Shown here one piece after another: positions 50,413 to 59,360 of a stretch of DNA of 64,000 nucleotides. Position numbers and translations under genes: made by a program. This DNA is from Spongiactinospora rosea (GTDB lineage: Bacteria; Actinomycetota; Actinomycetes; Streptosporangiales; Streptosporangiaceae), in contig NZ_QMEY01000027.1 of assembly GCF_003315795.1 (NCBI RefSeq), positions 60,423-124,422 on the forward strand. Direction: 5' to 3'. The notes under the pieces are model-generated. The model made no database searches, was not told the origin of the DNA, and was given only the letters and a program-made list of their open reading frames with translations. The number at the start of each line of letters is the position of its first letter. Within the stretch, counting starts at the first letter, position 1.

Positions 50413-51069
50413 TCAGAGGAGGCCGTTGATGATGGCGGTCAGGGCCTGGCGGTGGGTGTCGCGGGCGTTGAGGGCGGACCAGCGGGGGGCGACCCGCGCC
50501 AGGTTGGGGTGGGTGCCGCCGTCGACCTCGGCGATGACCTTGTTCTCGGGGGTGGGGCCGGTGGCGCGGCTGCGGCGGCGTTCGCCGTGCACGCGGATGA
50601 TCAGGTCGCCGACGATGTAGAACCAGATCGTGCGGTAGATGTAGACGGCCTGTTCGGGGGTGTGGCCGCAGGCGATGGCCGCGCCGATCATCTCGTCGAC
50701 GAACCACAGGGCCGAGGGGGCGGTGAGGTCGTCGGCCGTGAGCACCTCGACGATCCAGACCCGTTCGGCGAGGAGTTCGTAGAGCGTGATCGCCACCGCC
50801 ACCAGCCGGTCGCGCGGGTCGTCGGGGAACTCCGGGCGGGGGATGCGCCGGGCCTGTGCCTCCATCAGGAGGAGCAGCAGCTCGTCCTTGTCGCGTACGT
50901 GGTAGTACAGCGCCATCGGCGCGCTGCCCAGCTCGCTCGCCAGCCGGCGCATCGACAGCTTCTCCGGCCCTTCGGACTGCAGAATGCGCTCCGCCGCGGC
51001 GATGATCGCCTCCAGGGACAGGCGCGGCGGCCGGCCGGCGCCTTTCGCCCTGGGACCTGCTGCGGGCAT
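50413..51069 (-). CDS. TetR-family transcriptional regulator
   Basis: 218 aa from ATG 51069 with GGAGG at 7 nt. N-terminal helix-turn-helix LSLEAIIAAAERILQSEGPEKLSMRRLASELGSAPMALYYHVRDKDELLLLL, with a typical TetR_C-type C-terminal region (IYRTIWFYIVGDLIIRVHG). The TetR operator-like palindrome before the ABC pair (46731-46744) makes that operon the most likely target. The gene is convergent with it rather than divergent. Confidence 0.88.
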   Translation of the reverse strand: MPAAGPRAKGAGRPPRLSLEAIIAAAERILQSEGPEKLSMRRLASELGSAPMALYYHVRDKDELLLLLMEAQARRIPRPEFPDDPRDRLVAVAITLYELLAERVWIVEVLTADDLTAPSALWFVDEMIGAAIACGHTPEQAVYIYRTIWFYIVGDLIIRVHGERRRSRATGPTPENKVIAEVDGGTHPNLARVAPRWSALNARDTHRQALTAIINGLL

Positions 51070-51102
51070 CTCTTTTCCTCCACGCCCATCGATCACCCGA
51101 GC

Positions 51103-51765
51103 TTAGCGCGACGGGCGGACGAGGTCGTTCTCGTAGGCGGCGATGACAAGATGGACGCGGTCGCGCGCCCGGAGTTTGCTCAGCAGGTTGCCCACGTGCG
51201 TCTTCACCGTCTTGATCGAGATGGTCAGGCTCGCCGCGATCTCGTCGTTGGACAGGCCGCGCCCCACCAGGGCCAGGACCTCGGTCTCCCGCTCGGTGAG
51301 CGCCGCCAGGCCGCCCGGCCGCTCGCCGGTGGGCCGGGCCAGGTACGCCTCGATCAGGCGGGTCAGGACGCTCGGCGCGAACAGCGACTCGCCCCGGTGG
51401 ACCCGCCGGATCGCGTCGAGCAACTGGGCGGGGTGGGAGTCCTTGAGCAGGAAGCCGCTCGCGCCCGCCCGGAGGGCCGTACGGACGTACTCGTCCAGCT
51501 CGAACATCGTCAGCACGATGACCTTCACCGCCCCGGCGGGCGCGTCCGCCACCACGCGGCGGGTGGCGGCGATGCCGTCCGTGCCCGGCATCCGGATGTC
51601 CATCAGCACCACATCGGGCCGCCGCTCGGCGCAGAGCCGCACGGCCTCCTCCCCGTTGCCCGCCTCGCCGACCACGCTCATGCCGTCGTCGGCGTCGATG
51701 ATCGCCGCCAGGCTGTGCCGTAGCAGCGGCTGGTCGTCGGCGACGATGACACGGATGCCAGTCAA
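51103..51765 (-). CDS. NarL/LuxR-type response regulator (system 1)
   Basis: 220 aa. Start is TTG 51765, overlapping the kinase stop (TTGA); no other start lies before the receiver domain. Receiver domain: IRVIVADDQPLLRHSL with acidic pocket DD and phosphorylatable Asp in VVLMDIRMPGTDG, Thr in VLTMF and Lys in LLKDSHP. C-terminal LuxR HTH LTERETEVLALVGRGLSNDEIAASLTISIKTVKTHVGNLLSKL. Controls genes with its partner kinase; the divergent ABC operon at 52754 is the likely target. Confidence 0.93.
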   Translation of the reverse strand: MTGIRVIVADDQPLLRHSLAAIIDADDGMSVVGEAGNGEEAVRLCAERRPDVVLMDIRMPGTDGIAATRRVVADAPAGAVKVIVLTMFELDEYVRTALRAGASGFLLKDSHPAQLLDAIRRVHRGESLFAPSVLTRLIEAYLARPTGERPGGLAALTERETEVLALVGRGLSNDEIAASLTISIKTVKTHVGNLLSKLRARDRVHLVIAAYENDLVRPSR

Positions 51766-52619
51766 GGCCGGGCCTCGGGTACGCGGGCGGTGACCCGGAA
51801 GCCGTTGCCCGCCTGTTCGGCCTGGAAGGTCCCGCCCAGCGCGGTGAGGCGTTCGCGCAGCCCGGCGATCCCGTGCCCGGCTCCCGGGTGCGGGGTCCAG
51901 CCGGGCACCGGGCCCTCGTCGTGGACGCTGGTGACGATCCAGTCGCCGTCGCGGCGGACGTACACGCTCGCGCCCGTAGGCCCCGCGTGCCTGGCGGTGT
52001 TGGTGAGGGCTTCGCGCACCACGAAGCAGATCGCGAGCTGCGCGCCCGGGCTGACGCCGTCCACGTCGTCGAGCCGGAGCGTGACCGCCGGGCCCGCCCG
52101 CCGCGCGTCCTCGATGATGGCGGGCAGGTCGTCCAGGGTCTCGGCGGGCCGCAGCGGCACCGCGGGCTCGGCGGAGGCGGAGTCGCGCAGCACGTTGAGC
52201 ATCCGGCGCAGCTCGGTCGTGGTCTGCCTGCTGATCCGCTCGACGTCCGACAGCGCGCCGGCCCGGTCGTCCGTGCCGCCGAGGTGGCGGGCCGCGCTCG
52301 CCCGGACGGTGATCAGCCCGAGCCCGTGGGAGACGATGTCGTGCAGCTCGCGGGCGATGCGCAGCCGTTCGGCCTGCGCCGCGCGCTCCCCGGCCCAGGC
52401 GGTCAGCCGTGCCTCGTACGCGATCCGCTGCCGCCGCGCCCGAAGCACCGCCCACCCGGTGGTCAGCGCCGCCAGCGCCACCACGACCACCGGGACGATG
52501 ATCGCCGCGCCGCTGTCGTGGCCGACCGCGAGCAGCGCGAACAGCAGCACCAGGTGAACCGCGACGGCCGCCGGCCACACCGGCCGCCGACGCCTCGGAA
52601 TCGCCTGGTCACCGCCCAC
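51762..52619 (-). CDS. NarL-type sensor histidine kinase (system 1)
   Basis: About 285 aa from GTG 52619 (VGGDQAIPRRRR); ATG 52655 is an alternative. Two to three short membrane helices in the first ~70 residues, then the HisKA_3 phosphoacceptor RIARELHDIVSHGLGLI, and an ATP-binding domain with FVVREALTNTARHAG (N-box), GHGIAGLRERL (G-box). No extracytoplasmic sensing domain, so it senses at or within the membrane. Divergent from the ABC operon at 52754. Confidence 0.9.
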   Translation of the reverse strand: MGGDQAIPRRRRPVWPAAVAVHLVLLFALLAVGHDSGAAIIVPVVVVALAALTTGWAVLRARRQRIAYEARLTAWAGERAAQAERLRIARELHDIVSHGLGLITVRASAARHLGGTDDRAGALSDVERISRQTTTELRRMLNVLRDSASAEPAVPLRPAETLDDLPAIIEDARRAGPAVTLRLDDVDGVSPGAQLAICFVVREALTNTARHAGPTGASVYVRRDGDWIVTSVHDEGPVPGWTPHPGAGHGIAGLRERLTALGGTFQAEQAGNGFRVTARVPEARP

Positions 52620-52753
52620 CCGTGCGATTCTAAGGACCGCCCCCGGGCGGCGCATCGGCCCTGGGTCCGAGGGACCTGAGTCCGAGCCGCGCCCCCCAGG
52701 TACCGCCCCCGGCCCGATGCGCGGGCGGTCGCGCGCCCGGTTCGCTGGAGCCC

Positions 52754-53458
52754 ATGGTGACCATCGACGGCCTCGTCAAGCGGCGCGGCGGCAAAGAGAT
52801 CCTGCGCGGCATCGGCTTTTCGGCCCGCCCCGGGCGGGTGACCGGGTTCCTCGGGCCGAACGGCGCGGGCAAGAGTTCCACCCTGCGGGTCCTGCTGGGC
52901 CTGGACCGGGCGGACTCCGGCACGGCGCTCATCGACGGCCTCCCGTACGCCCGGCTGCGCGACCCGCTCGGCACGGTCGGCGCGGTGCTGGACGGCTCCG
53001 GCGCGCACCGCGCGCGTACCGGACGGGCGCACCTGCGCTGGGTGGCCCGCTCCGCCGGGCTGCCCCGGACCCGCGTCGAGGAGGTACTGGGACTCGTCGG
53101 CCTGACGGACGCCGCCGCCAAGCGGGTCGGCGGCTACTCGCTCGGCATGGGCCGGCGGCTGGCGCTGGCGACGGCGCTGCTCGGCGACCCGGCGGTGCTG
53201 GTCCTGGACGAGCCGGTGAACGGGCTGGACCCGGAGGGCATCCGGTGGATCAGGACCTTCCTGCGCGAACGCGCGGCCGACGGCCGTACCGTACTGCTGT
53301 CCAGCCACCTGATGGGCGAACTCGCCGAGACCGTGGACGACGTCGTGGTCATCGACGCGGGCCGGATCGTCGCCGACGGCACGCTCGCCGAGGTCACCGG
53401 CGCGCACCGCACCCTTGAGGACGCGTTCTTCGCGCTCACCGGGGCCGGTCGCCGATGA
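52754..53458 (+). CDS. ABC transporter ATP-binding protein
   Basis: 234 aa from ATG 52754. Walker A GPNGAGKSS, Q-loop region, signature YSLGMGRRLALA, Walker B VLVLDEPVNGLDPEG and H-loop LLSSHLMGE. CcmA/BcrA-type exporter ATPase. The gene has 4-bp overlaps with two permease genes and lies divergent from the two-component pair, a common actinobacterial arrangement for membrane-stress or antibiotic export. Confidence 0.93.
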   Translation: MVTIDGLVKRRGGKEILRGIGFSARPGRVTGFLGPNGAGKSSTLRVLLGLDRADSGTALIDGLPYARLRDPLGTVGAVLDGSGAHRARTGRAHLRWVARSAGLPRTRVEEVLGLVGLTDAAAKRVGGYSLGMGRRLALATALLGDPAVLVLDEPVNGLDPEGIRWIRTFLRERAADGRTVLLSSHLMGELAETVDDVVVIDAGRIVADGTLAEVTGAHRTLEDAFFALTGAGRR

Positions 53459-54189
53459 GGGCGCTCATGGCCGAGCTGGCCAAACTCGCCTCGCTGCCCG
53501 CCGCGTGGATCGCGGCGGCGGTCGGGGTGCTGGTACCGGGCGTGATCGCCGCGACCAGCGCCCGTGCCGGGCAGGCGCCGGACGCGACCGACGCCGGCTA
53601 CCAGGAGCTGGCGTTCGGGGTGCTGGGCGCGATCGTGCTCGGCGTCGTCGCGATCAGCAGCGAGTACGTCACCGAGAGCGCGGAGTCCGGCGGCGGGCGG
53701 CAGATCACCACCAGCCTGACCGCCGTCCCCTCCCGCACCCGCTTCCTGCTCGCCAAGGTGGGCGCGGTCGCGATCGGCGGCGCGCTGCTCGCGGTCGTCG
53801 CGGCGGCGGCCACCATGGGCGTCGTCCACGCGGGCCCGTACGCCGAGCCGCTGGGCGCGGCCGACGTCCCGCGCCTGGCCGGCGTGGTCTGTTACTGGGT
53901 GCTCACCGCGCTGCTCGCTTTCGGAGTCACCGTGCTCACCCGGCACGGGGTGGTCCCGCTCGCCGTGTTCATCGTGAACACCTCGGTCGTCAGCGTCACC
54001 TACCTGCTCACCAAGGTCACTCCGCTGGCGAATTACCTGCCGGACATGGCGGGCGTCCGCATGTTCGTCCGGCGTCTCGCGGACAACGACGTCGAGATCG
54101 CCCCGCTGACCGCCGGGCTGGTGATGGCCGCCTGGGTGGCCGCACTGCTGGCGGTCGCCACCGCCGTGTTCACCCGGAGGGACGCGTGA
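53455..54189 (+). CDS. ABC transporter permease 1
   Basis: 244 aa from ATG 53455, overlapping the ATPase stop. ABC-2/BcrB-like membrane protein with about six helices (for example AAWIAAAVGVLVPGVIAAT, AFGVLGAIVLGVVAISSEY, AVAIGGALLAVVAAAATMGVV, LLAFGVTVLT, VVPLAVFIVNTSVVSVTYLL, VMAAWVAALLAVATAVF). The pattern 'SSEYV...GRQITTSLTAVPSRTRFLLAKV' after helix 2 is typical for this permease group. Confidence 0.88.
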   Translation: MRALMAELAKLASLPAAWIAAAVGVLVPGVIAATSARAGQAPDATDAGYQELAFGVLGAIVLGVVAISSEYVTESAESGGGRQITTSLTAVPSRTRFLLAKVGAVAIGGALLAVVAAAATMGVVHAGPYAEPLGAADVPRLAGVVCYWVLTALLAFGVTVLTRHGVVPLAVFIVNTSVVSVTYLLTKVTPLANYLPDMAGVRMFVRRLADNDVEIAPLTAGLVMAAWVAALLAVATAVFTRRDA

Positions 54190-54869
54190 CGCCCGCCCGC
54201 GCCCTCGCGGCGGAACTGTCCAAGCTCCTCTCGCTGCGCGCCACCTGGCTCGCCCTCGGGGGCACCCTGGCCGCGAACCTGCTCCTCGCCGTGGCGTTCG
54301 CGCAGACCGCGCCGCGGGACGTGGTGGACGCCGGGCTCGCCCCGATCGGCTACACCCAGGCCGGTTTCGTGGTGCTGGGGGTGCTCGCCGCCTGCTCGGA
54401 GTACGTCGGGGGGCAGATCCGCACGACGCTGACCGCGATGCCCCGCCGCGCCCGCCAGCTCGCCGCCAAGCACCTGGCGACGGCGATCGTCGCGCTGCCC
54501 GCCGCCGCGATCATGGCCGTCTCCGGGGTCGCGCTCACCGCCCTCGTGCTCGGCGACGCGCCCACGACCTTCGCTCCCATCGTGGGCGTGACCGGATACC
54601 TGCTGCTCACGACGTTGATCGGGGTGGCCGCCGGAGCCCTGGCCCGCCGGACCCTCGTGGCGGTCGCCGTCCTGCTGGGGTACCTCTTCGTCGTCGGCCC
54701 TCTGCTGCGCGACAACCTCGCGCTGTCGAAGTACCTGCCGGACACGGCCGGGGCCGCCATGTGGTTCCCGGGCCCGCTCGCCCCGGCGCAGGGGGCGCTG
54801 GTGCTCACCGGCTGGACCGCTGTACTGGTCGCCGTCGCGCTCGCCGGGCACCACCGCCGGGACGCCTGA
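54186..54869 (+). CDS. ABC transporter permease 2
   Basis: 227 aa from GTG 54186 (TPARALAAELSKLLSLRATWLAL), overlapping the permease 1 stop by GTGA. Same family layout as permease 1: CSEYVGGQIRTTLTAMPRRARQLAAKHLA follows helix 2, and the last helix precedes HHRRDA. Clearly a paralogue, so the two permeases likely form a heterodimer with the ATPase. Confidence 0.88.
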   Translation: MTPARALAAELSKLLSLRATWLALGGTLAANLLLAVAFAQTAPRDVVDAGLAPIGYTQAGFVVLGVLAACSEYVGGQIRTTLTAMPRRARQLAAKHLATAIVALPAAAIMAVSGVALTALVLGDAPTTFAPIVGVTGYLLLTTLIGVAAGALARRTLVAVAVLLGYLFVVGPLLRDNLALSKYLPDTAGAAMWFPGPLAPAQGALVLTGWTAVLVAVALAGHHRRDA

Positions 54870-54901
54870 GTTCTGTCGGTGCCCGCTGCTTGGATGCCGC
54901 T

Positions 54902-56971
54902 ATGGAGTTCTCCCCCCTCGCCCGGCGGCTGCTCGCCCTGATCACCGGGACCGCCGACGACGCCTCCTACTGGCCCGAGGTCTCGCAGTTGACCGTCGGA
55001 CTGGGCACGCCGGTCGGCGACGGTGACGGCTCGGGGCCACCGCGCTTCGTGATCGACGAGCGGATGCGGCAGCGGGTGATGGCAGCGGCCCGCGAGCTGA
55101 TCGGGTTCCTGCTGCCGGAGGACCGCGAGCCTCCGCACGGGCGCTTCTGCGCGCTGGTGGCGGCCGGGCTGGCGGGCATGGACACCGAGGTGCGCGCCGA
55201 CCTGGCCGGGCGGTACGGGCCGATCGCGCTCGCCGAGATCGACCTGCTGCTCGGCTGGGACGTCGAGCGGCGGGCGCTGTTCGCCGTGCCCCGGCCGGAC
55301 GGCGACTCGTCCGGCCTGGCCGAATGGCTCGGCGGCCTGCCCGGCTATCCGGCCTTCGCGCACGCGGCCCTGGAGAGCGCCGTGGCCCGCGTCCAGGCGA
55401 TCCACGCGGGCGAGATCCCCTATCGGGCGGAGCAGGCGTTCGACCGCGCGGAGACGAGCGTCCTGGGCCGGGCGGTGCGTCTGGCGCTGTTCCGCGACGA
55501 CGACCGGCTGCCCGCGCTGCTCGACCCGCTGGTGCGCGGGATCGCGGTGGCCCCCACCCCGGCCAAGACCCTGCCCTCGCAGCGGCTGCTGTTCGAGATC
55601 GCCCGCGCGGCGGAGGCGCACCCCACGCCAGAGGTGATCTCCGCGCTGCGCGCCGCGGGCCGGATCACCCGGCACGGCGGGGTGCCGGGCCAGCTCGACC
55701 GCGGCCTCAAGCGGATCGAGGCCGCGCTGGCCGGCCGGCTGGAGGTGGCGTTCCGGCTGCCCGACGGGCGGGTACGCCAGGCCGTCGGCGACCACACGGC
55801 GGTGATCACCACCGACGGCGAGGTCGAGCTGTCGTGGTGGCAGGGCGGCAAGCGGCTCAGGTCCGTGCCCGCGGCGGTCAGACGCCACCATCCCGACGAG
55901 GTCAAGCGGCTGCGCGAGCTGGTCAAGCAGACCAGGCAGCAACAGGCCACCCTGGCCAGGGCGCTGGAGGCCGGGATCGGCGGCGAGAGCGACCCACCGT
56001 ACCGGCGGCTGGCCGGGCGGCCGGTCGCCGACCGGCTGATCTGGGAGTTCGAGGTGTCGCCCGGCGTGTGGCGGGCCGAGCTGGGCATGACCGTGCCCGA
56101 CGCGCCCGTGCGGCTGTGGCACCCGGCCCGCGCGACGGCCGAGGAGGTCCGTGCCTGGCGGGAGGTGATCCAGGACAAGGAGCTGCGCCAGCCGTTCAAG
56201 CAGGCGTTCCGCGAGATCTACCTGCTCACCCCGGCCGAGGAGGCGGCGGGGGTGATGTCGGCCCGGTTCGACGGGCACGTCCTGCGCTACCGCACCCTGC
56301 GCGCGCTGTTCAAGGAGCGGGGCTGGGCGGCCGAGTTCCAGGGGCACTGGGAGACCGACGGGCACGCCCGCCGGGTGCTGGCGGGCGGAGGCTGGCGGGC
56401 GGCCCTCGCCCACGGCCTCTACGACGAGCACCACGCGGTCACCGGCGGCGTGCATTTCGAGCGGCTGGGCGGGGGCGGGTGGCGGTGCGTTCCGCTGACC
56501 GAGGTGCCGCCGCTGGTGTTCAGCGAGGCCATGCGCGACGTCGATCTGTTCGTGGCGGTGGCCTCGATCGCGGTCGATCCCCGGTTCGCCGAGGCGGGGC
56601 CCGACACGTTGCACGATTCATGGCGTTCCGGGGCGTTCGGGGCGCTGCCGCCGTCCGCCGAGGTGCGCAGGGACGCGCTGGCCCGGCTGATCGGGCGCAC
56701 GGCCATCGCCGAGCGCTGCACGATGACGGACCGCTTCCTGGTGGTACGCGGTGACCTGCGCACGTACAAGATCCACCTGGGGTCGGCCAACGTCCTGATG
56801 GAGCCCAACGACGCCTACCTCTGCATCGTCACCGGACGCGAGCCCGGCACCCGGCTGTTCCTGCCGTTCGAGGAGGACGGGCGGCTGGCGCTCATCCTCA
56901 GCAAGGCGTTCCTGCTGGCCGACGACACCGCCATCACCGACGCCACCATCATCCGCCAGATCAAGGGGTGA
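54902..56971 (+). CDS. DUF4132-domain protein
   Basis: 689 aa from ATG 54902. The second half carries the DUF4132 pattern: VSPGVWRAELGMTVPDAPVRLWHPARATAEEVRAWREVIQDKELRQPFKQAFREIYLLTPAEE..., a central RAALAHGLYDEHHAV, and the C-terminal 'R.DLRTYKIHLGSANVLMEPNDAYLCIV' ending. Members of this family (related to MolR/WGR proteins) are cytosolic and of unknown function. The N-terminal half is helical. It follows permease 2 by 32 bp, but the functions seem unrelated. Confidence 0.85.
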   Translation: MEFSPLARRLLALITGTADDASYWPEVSQLTVGLGTPVGDGDGSGPPRFVIDERMRQRVMAAARELIGFLLPEDREPPHGRFCALVAAGLAGMDTEVRADLAGRYGPIALAEIDLLLGWDVERRALFAVPRPDGDSSGLAEWLGGLPGYPAFAHAALESAVARVQAIHAGEIPYRAEQAFDRAETSVLGRAVRLALFRDDDRLPALLDPLVRGIAVAPTPAKTLPSQRLLFEIARAAEAHPTPEVISALRAAGRITRHGGVPGQLDRGLKRIEAALAGRLEVAFRLPDGRVRQAVGDHTAVITTDGEVELSWWQGGKRLRSVPAAVRRHHPDEVKRLRELVKQTRQQQATLARALEAGIGGESDPPYRRLAGRPVADRLIWEFEVSPGVWRAELGMTVPDAPVRLWHPARATAEEVRAWREVIQDKELRQPFKQAFREIYLLTPAEEAAGVMSARFDGHVLRYRTLRALFKERGWAAEFQGHWETDGHARRVLAGGGWRAALAHGLYDEHHAVTGGVHFERLGGGGWRCVPLTEVPPLVFSEAMRDVDLFVAVASIAVDPRFAEAGPDTLHDSWRSGAFGALPPSAEVRRDALARLIGRTAIAERCTMTDRFLVVRGDLRTYKIHLGSANVLMEPNDAYLCIVTGREPGTRLFLPFEEDGRLALILSKAFLLADDTAITDATIIRQIKG

Positions 56972-56978
56972 CCGGCGT

Positions 56979-58430
56979 TCAGTCCGCGTGCCGGTAGTCC
57001 GGCCAGGCGGTCGCCCACGGGGTGTTCGGGTCCGAGCAGACCGTGATCGGCCGGCCCTGCTCCTCGTTGGCGACCCCGGTGCCGTGGTCGATCGCCCCGG
57101 CGGGCGCGCACTGCGCGAAACGCTCGCGCAGCCGCTCGGGCGGCAGGCCGACGAAGACCGCCGTCCGGGCGGACCGCGGCGGCGGCCCCTGGTACCACAG
57201 CTCGTTGTGGCCGCTGTAGACGGTGACGTCCGGGGCGTACTTGTCGAGCGCGCCCGCCTCGCCGTAGTTCGCGGTGATCACGACCGTCTCCGGCGGCAGC
57301 GCCCGGTACACCCCGGCGACCTGCGCGGCGAACCGCGGCCAGCCCACCGACTCCCTGGGCACCTCGTTGGGCGAGACGCTGAGCAGCGGCGGCGGGAGCA
57401 GCGGCAGGGCCACGGCGATCCCGATCAGCGAGCCGCCGAGCAGACCGCACCAGACCGTACGCCGCCGGGCGGCCCGGCCCTCCATCCACGCGGCGACGGG
57501 CACGCAGCCCGCGGCGAAGGCGAAGATCAGGCTGCCCGCCACGTAGTCCGCCCGGCCGCCCGACGCGAACCCGAGCAGGATCGTCACCAGGGTCGCGATG
57601 GCCAGCGCCCGGGTCTGCGGCCCGCGGCGCAGCCAGAGCCACCCGACGACGGCGATGGCGAACGCGCCCACGCTGAGCAGCGCGACCAGCATCGGCACGA
57701 ACATGATCCGGTTCATCGGCTCGCTGAGCGCGGCGGCCATGGTGAGCTGCGGCCAGCCGTTGGCGACCTGGTACACCAGGTTCGGGGAGGCGATCACCGC
57801 GGCCAGCACCACCCCCGACCAGAACCACCGGTCGGCGAACACCACCCGCGGCCCCTTCACCGCCAGCCCCGCGGTGACCAGCAGGCCCGTGGCCAGACCG
57901 GTGATCAGCAGCACGATCAAGTGCTTGTTGAACGTGGCGGCCCCCGCGACGGCCCCGGCCGCCACCCACCAGCGCCCGTCCCCGCGCAACAGGGCGCGCA
58001 GCGCGCACAGCACGCACGCCGTCCAGAACACGAAGTCGGCCGACTGGGTGAGCAGGGTATGCCCGGCCACCAGCGGGAACATCCCGGTACCGAGCCCAGC
58101 GGCGGCCAGCGCCTGCGCCCCCGCCCGCCCGCCCAACTCGCGCGCGACCGCCGCGCCGAGCAGTACCAACGCCCCGGCACACAACGCGGGCACGACCCGC
58201 AGCCCGACGATCGTGTCCCCGAACAGGCCGGTGGACAGCCGGGCCAGCAGCGGGGTCAGCGGCGGCTGGTCGAAGTACCCCCAGGCGGGGGACTGGCCGA
58301 GCAGCCGGAAGTACAGCTCGTCGCGGTGGTAGCCGTACCAGGGACTGAGCGCGAGCAGGGCGACCACGACCACGCCTGCGATGGGACCGATGGCCCGCCA
58401 GGCGATGGCGGGGATCGGGGGAGCGGTCAT
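56979..58430 (-). CDS. GT39/PMT-like membrane glycosyltransferase
   Basis: 483 aa from ATG 58430; ATG 58454 is an alternative. Family hallmarks: GYHRDELYFRLLGQSPAWGYFDQPPLTPLLARLS in the first periplasmic loop, with the Asp-Glu pair thought to coordinate the lipid-phosphate donor, and about 10-11 membrane helices. The C-terminal ~110 residues form an extracytoplasmic domain (PPETVVITANYGEAGALDKY...). Such proteins transfer sugars from polyprenyl phosphate to lipids, polysaccharides or proteins outside the membrane. Acceptor unknown. Confidence 0.88.
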   Translation of the reverse strand: MTAPPIPAIAWRAIGPIAGVVVVALLALSPWYGYHRDELYFRLLGQSPAWGYFDQPPLTPLLARLSTGLFGDTIVGLRVVPALCAGALVLLGAAVARELGGRAGAQALAAAGLGTGMFPLVAGHTLLTQSADFVFWTACVLCALRALLRGDGRWWVAAGAVAGAATFNKHLIVLLITGLATGLLVTAGLAVKGPRVVFADRWFWSGVVLAAVIASPNLVYQVANGWPQLTMAAALSEPMNRIMFVPMLVALLSVGAFAIAVVGWLWLRRGPQTRALAIATLVTILLGFASGGRADYVAGSLIFAFAAGCVPVAAWMEGRAARRRTVWCGLLGGSLIGIAVALPLLPPPLLSVSPNEVPRESVGWPRFAAQVAGVYRALPPETVVITANYGEAGALDKYAPDVTVYSGHNELWYQGPPPRSARTAVFVGLPPERLRERFAQCAPAGAIDHGTGVANEEQGRPITVCSDPNTPWATAWPDYRHAD

Positions 58431-58504
58431 CTGACGGGGGGCTCGAAGCAACATGCCCCCACGGTCCGCCGAGCGAGGGGGGCGTGTCGTCTGCCCGGGA
58501 GCGG

Positions 58505-58770
58505 AACGTGGGGTCACCCCATGGGGATAGCCGGTGGCTCCCCGGGGTGTACGACGCCATGGTCGAACGCGTGGACCGCCGCCCGGTCGCGGTCCGGAGT
58601 GGAACGTGGGGGCTGGTGGTTTTCCAGGGTGTACGACGGCTGTGGTCGTATGCGTGGACCGCCGCCGGTTGTGGTCGGTGGGTCAGGCTGTGGGGATGGC
58701 CGGGGGTTCTCCGGGGTGTACGACGCCGTGGTCGAAGGCGAAGACCACCGCTCCGGCCCGGTCGCGTACG
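58505..58770. repeat. Three degenerate tandem copies of the response-regulator 3' end
   Basis: GTGTACGACG recurs at 58547, 58629 and 58716 (spacing 82 and 87 bp), each within a wider conserved block CC(G/A)GGGTGTACGACG...TGGTCG..(A/T)GCG(T/A)GGACC. The rightmost copy is the C-terminal coding end of the response regulator at 58683-59360; the other two lie beyond its stop codon. Copy 1 on the minus strand still reads FDHGVVHPGEPPAIP. The repeats seem to be past duplications of the gene tail. Confidence 0.7.
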
Positions 58771-59360
58771 CCCAGCTTGGTGAAGATCCGGCCGACGTGG
58801 GTCTTGACCGTGCCCTCGCCGACCACCAGGTGGCGGGCGATCTCGGCGTTGGTGAGGCCGCGGCCGATGCCTTTGAGCACGTCCAGCTCGCGCGCGGTCA
58901 GTTCGCCGAGTCGCCGGACCGCGGCCGGGTCGGTCGCCGGGTCGGTGCGGTAGCGCCGCAGCACCCGCCCGCAGACCGCCGGGTCCAGCCAGCCGTCGCC
59001 CGCCGCCACCGCGCGGACCGCGCGCTGGATGTCCTCCGCCGGGGCGTCCTTCAGGCAGAACCCGGACGCGCCCGCCCGCAGCGCCGCGGCCAGTACGGCG
59101 TCCTCGCCGAACGTGGTCAGCACCAGCACCCGCGCGGCCGGATCGGCGGCGAGCAGGGCACGGGTGGCCTCGACGCCGTCCATCCGCGGCATCCGGATGT
59201 CCATGACCACGGCGTCGGGCCGGGCACGGGCGACCTCGGCCAGCGCCGCGTGCCCATCGGCCGCCTCGCCGACCACGTCGAAGCCGTACGGCTCGCGCAG
59301 GATCGTCCGCAGCCCGGCCCTGGCCAGCTCCTGGTCATCGACCAGCACCACCGAGATCAT
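58683..59360 (-). CDS. NarL/LuxR-type response regulator (system 2)
   Basis: 225 aa from ATG 59360, overlapping the kinase stop. Receiver: ISVVLVDDQELARAGL with phospho-Asp in AVVMDIRMPRMDG, Thr pair VLTTF, Lys in CLKDAPAEDI. LuxR HTH: LTARELDVLKGIGRGLTNAEIARHLVVGEGTVKTHVGRIFTKL. The last ~15 residues (HGVVHPGEPPAIP) are beyond the normal fold and occur again in the repeats downstream. Confidence 0.93.
   Translation of the reverse strand: MISVVLVDDQELARAGLRTILREPYGFDVVGEAADGHAALAEVARARPDAVVMDIRMPRMDGVEATRALLAADPAARVLVLTTFGEDAVLAAALRAGASGFCLKDAPAEDIQRAVRAVAAGDGWLDPAVCGRVLRRYRTDPATDPAAVRRLGELTARELDVLKGIGRGLTNAEIARHLVVGEGTVKTHVGRIFTKLGVRDRAGAVVFAFDHGVVHPGEPPAIPTA

Noticed and set aside
58484..58783. 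Small + strand ORFs over the repeats at 58.5-58.8 kb
   Set aside because: They result from the duplicated antisense tail of the response regulator and match no protein family.
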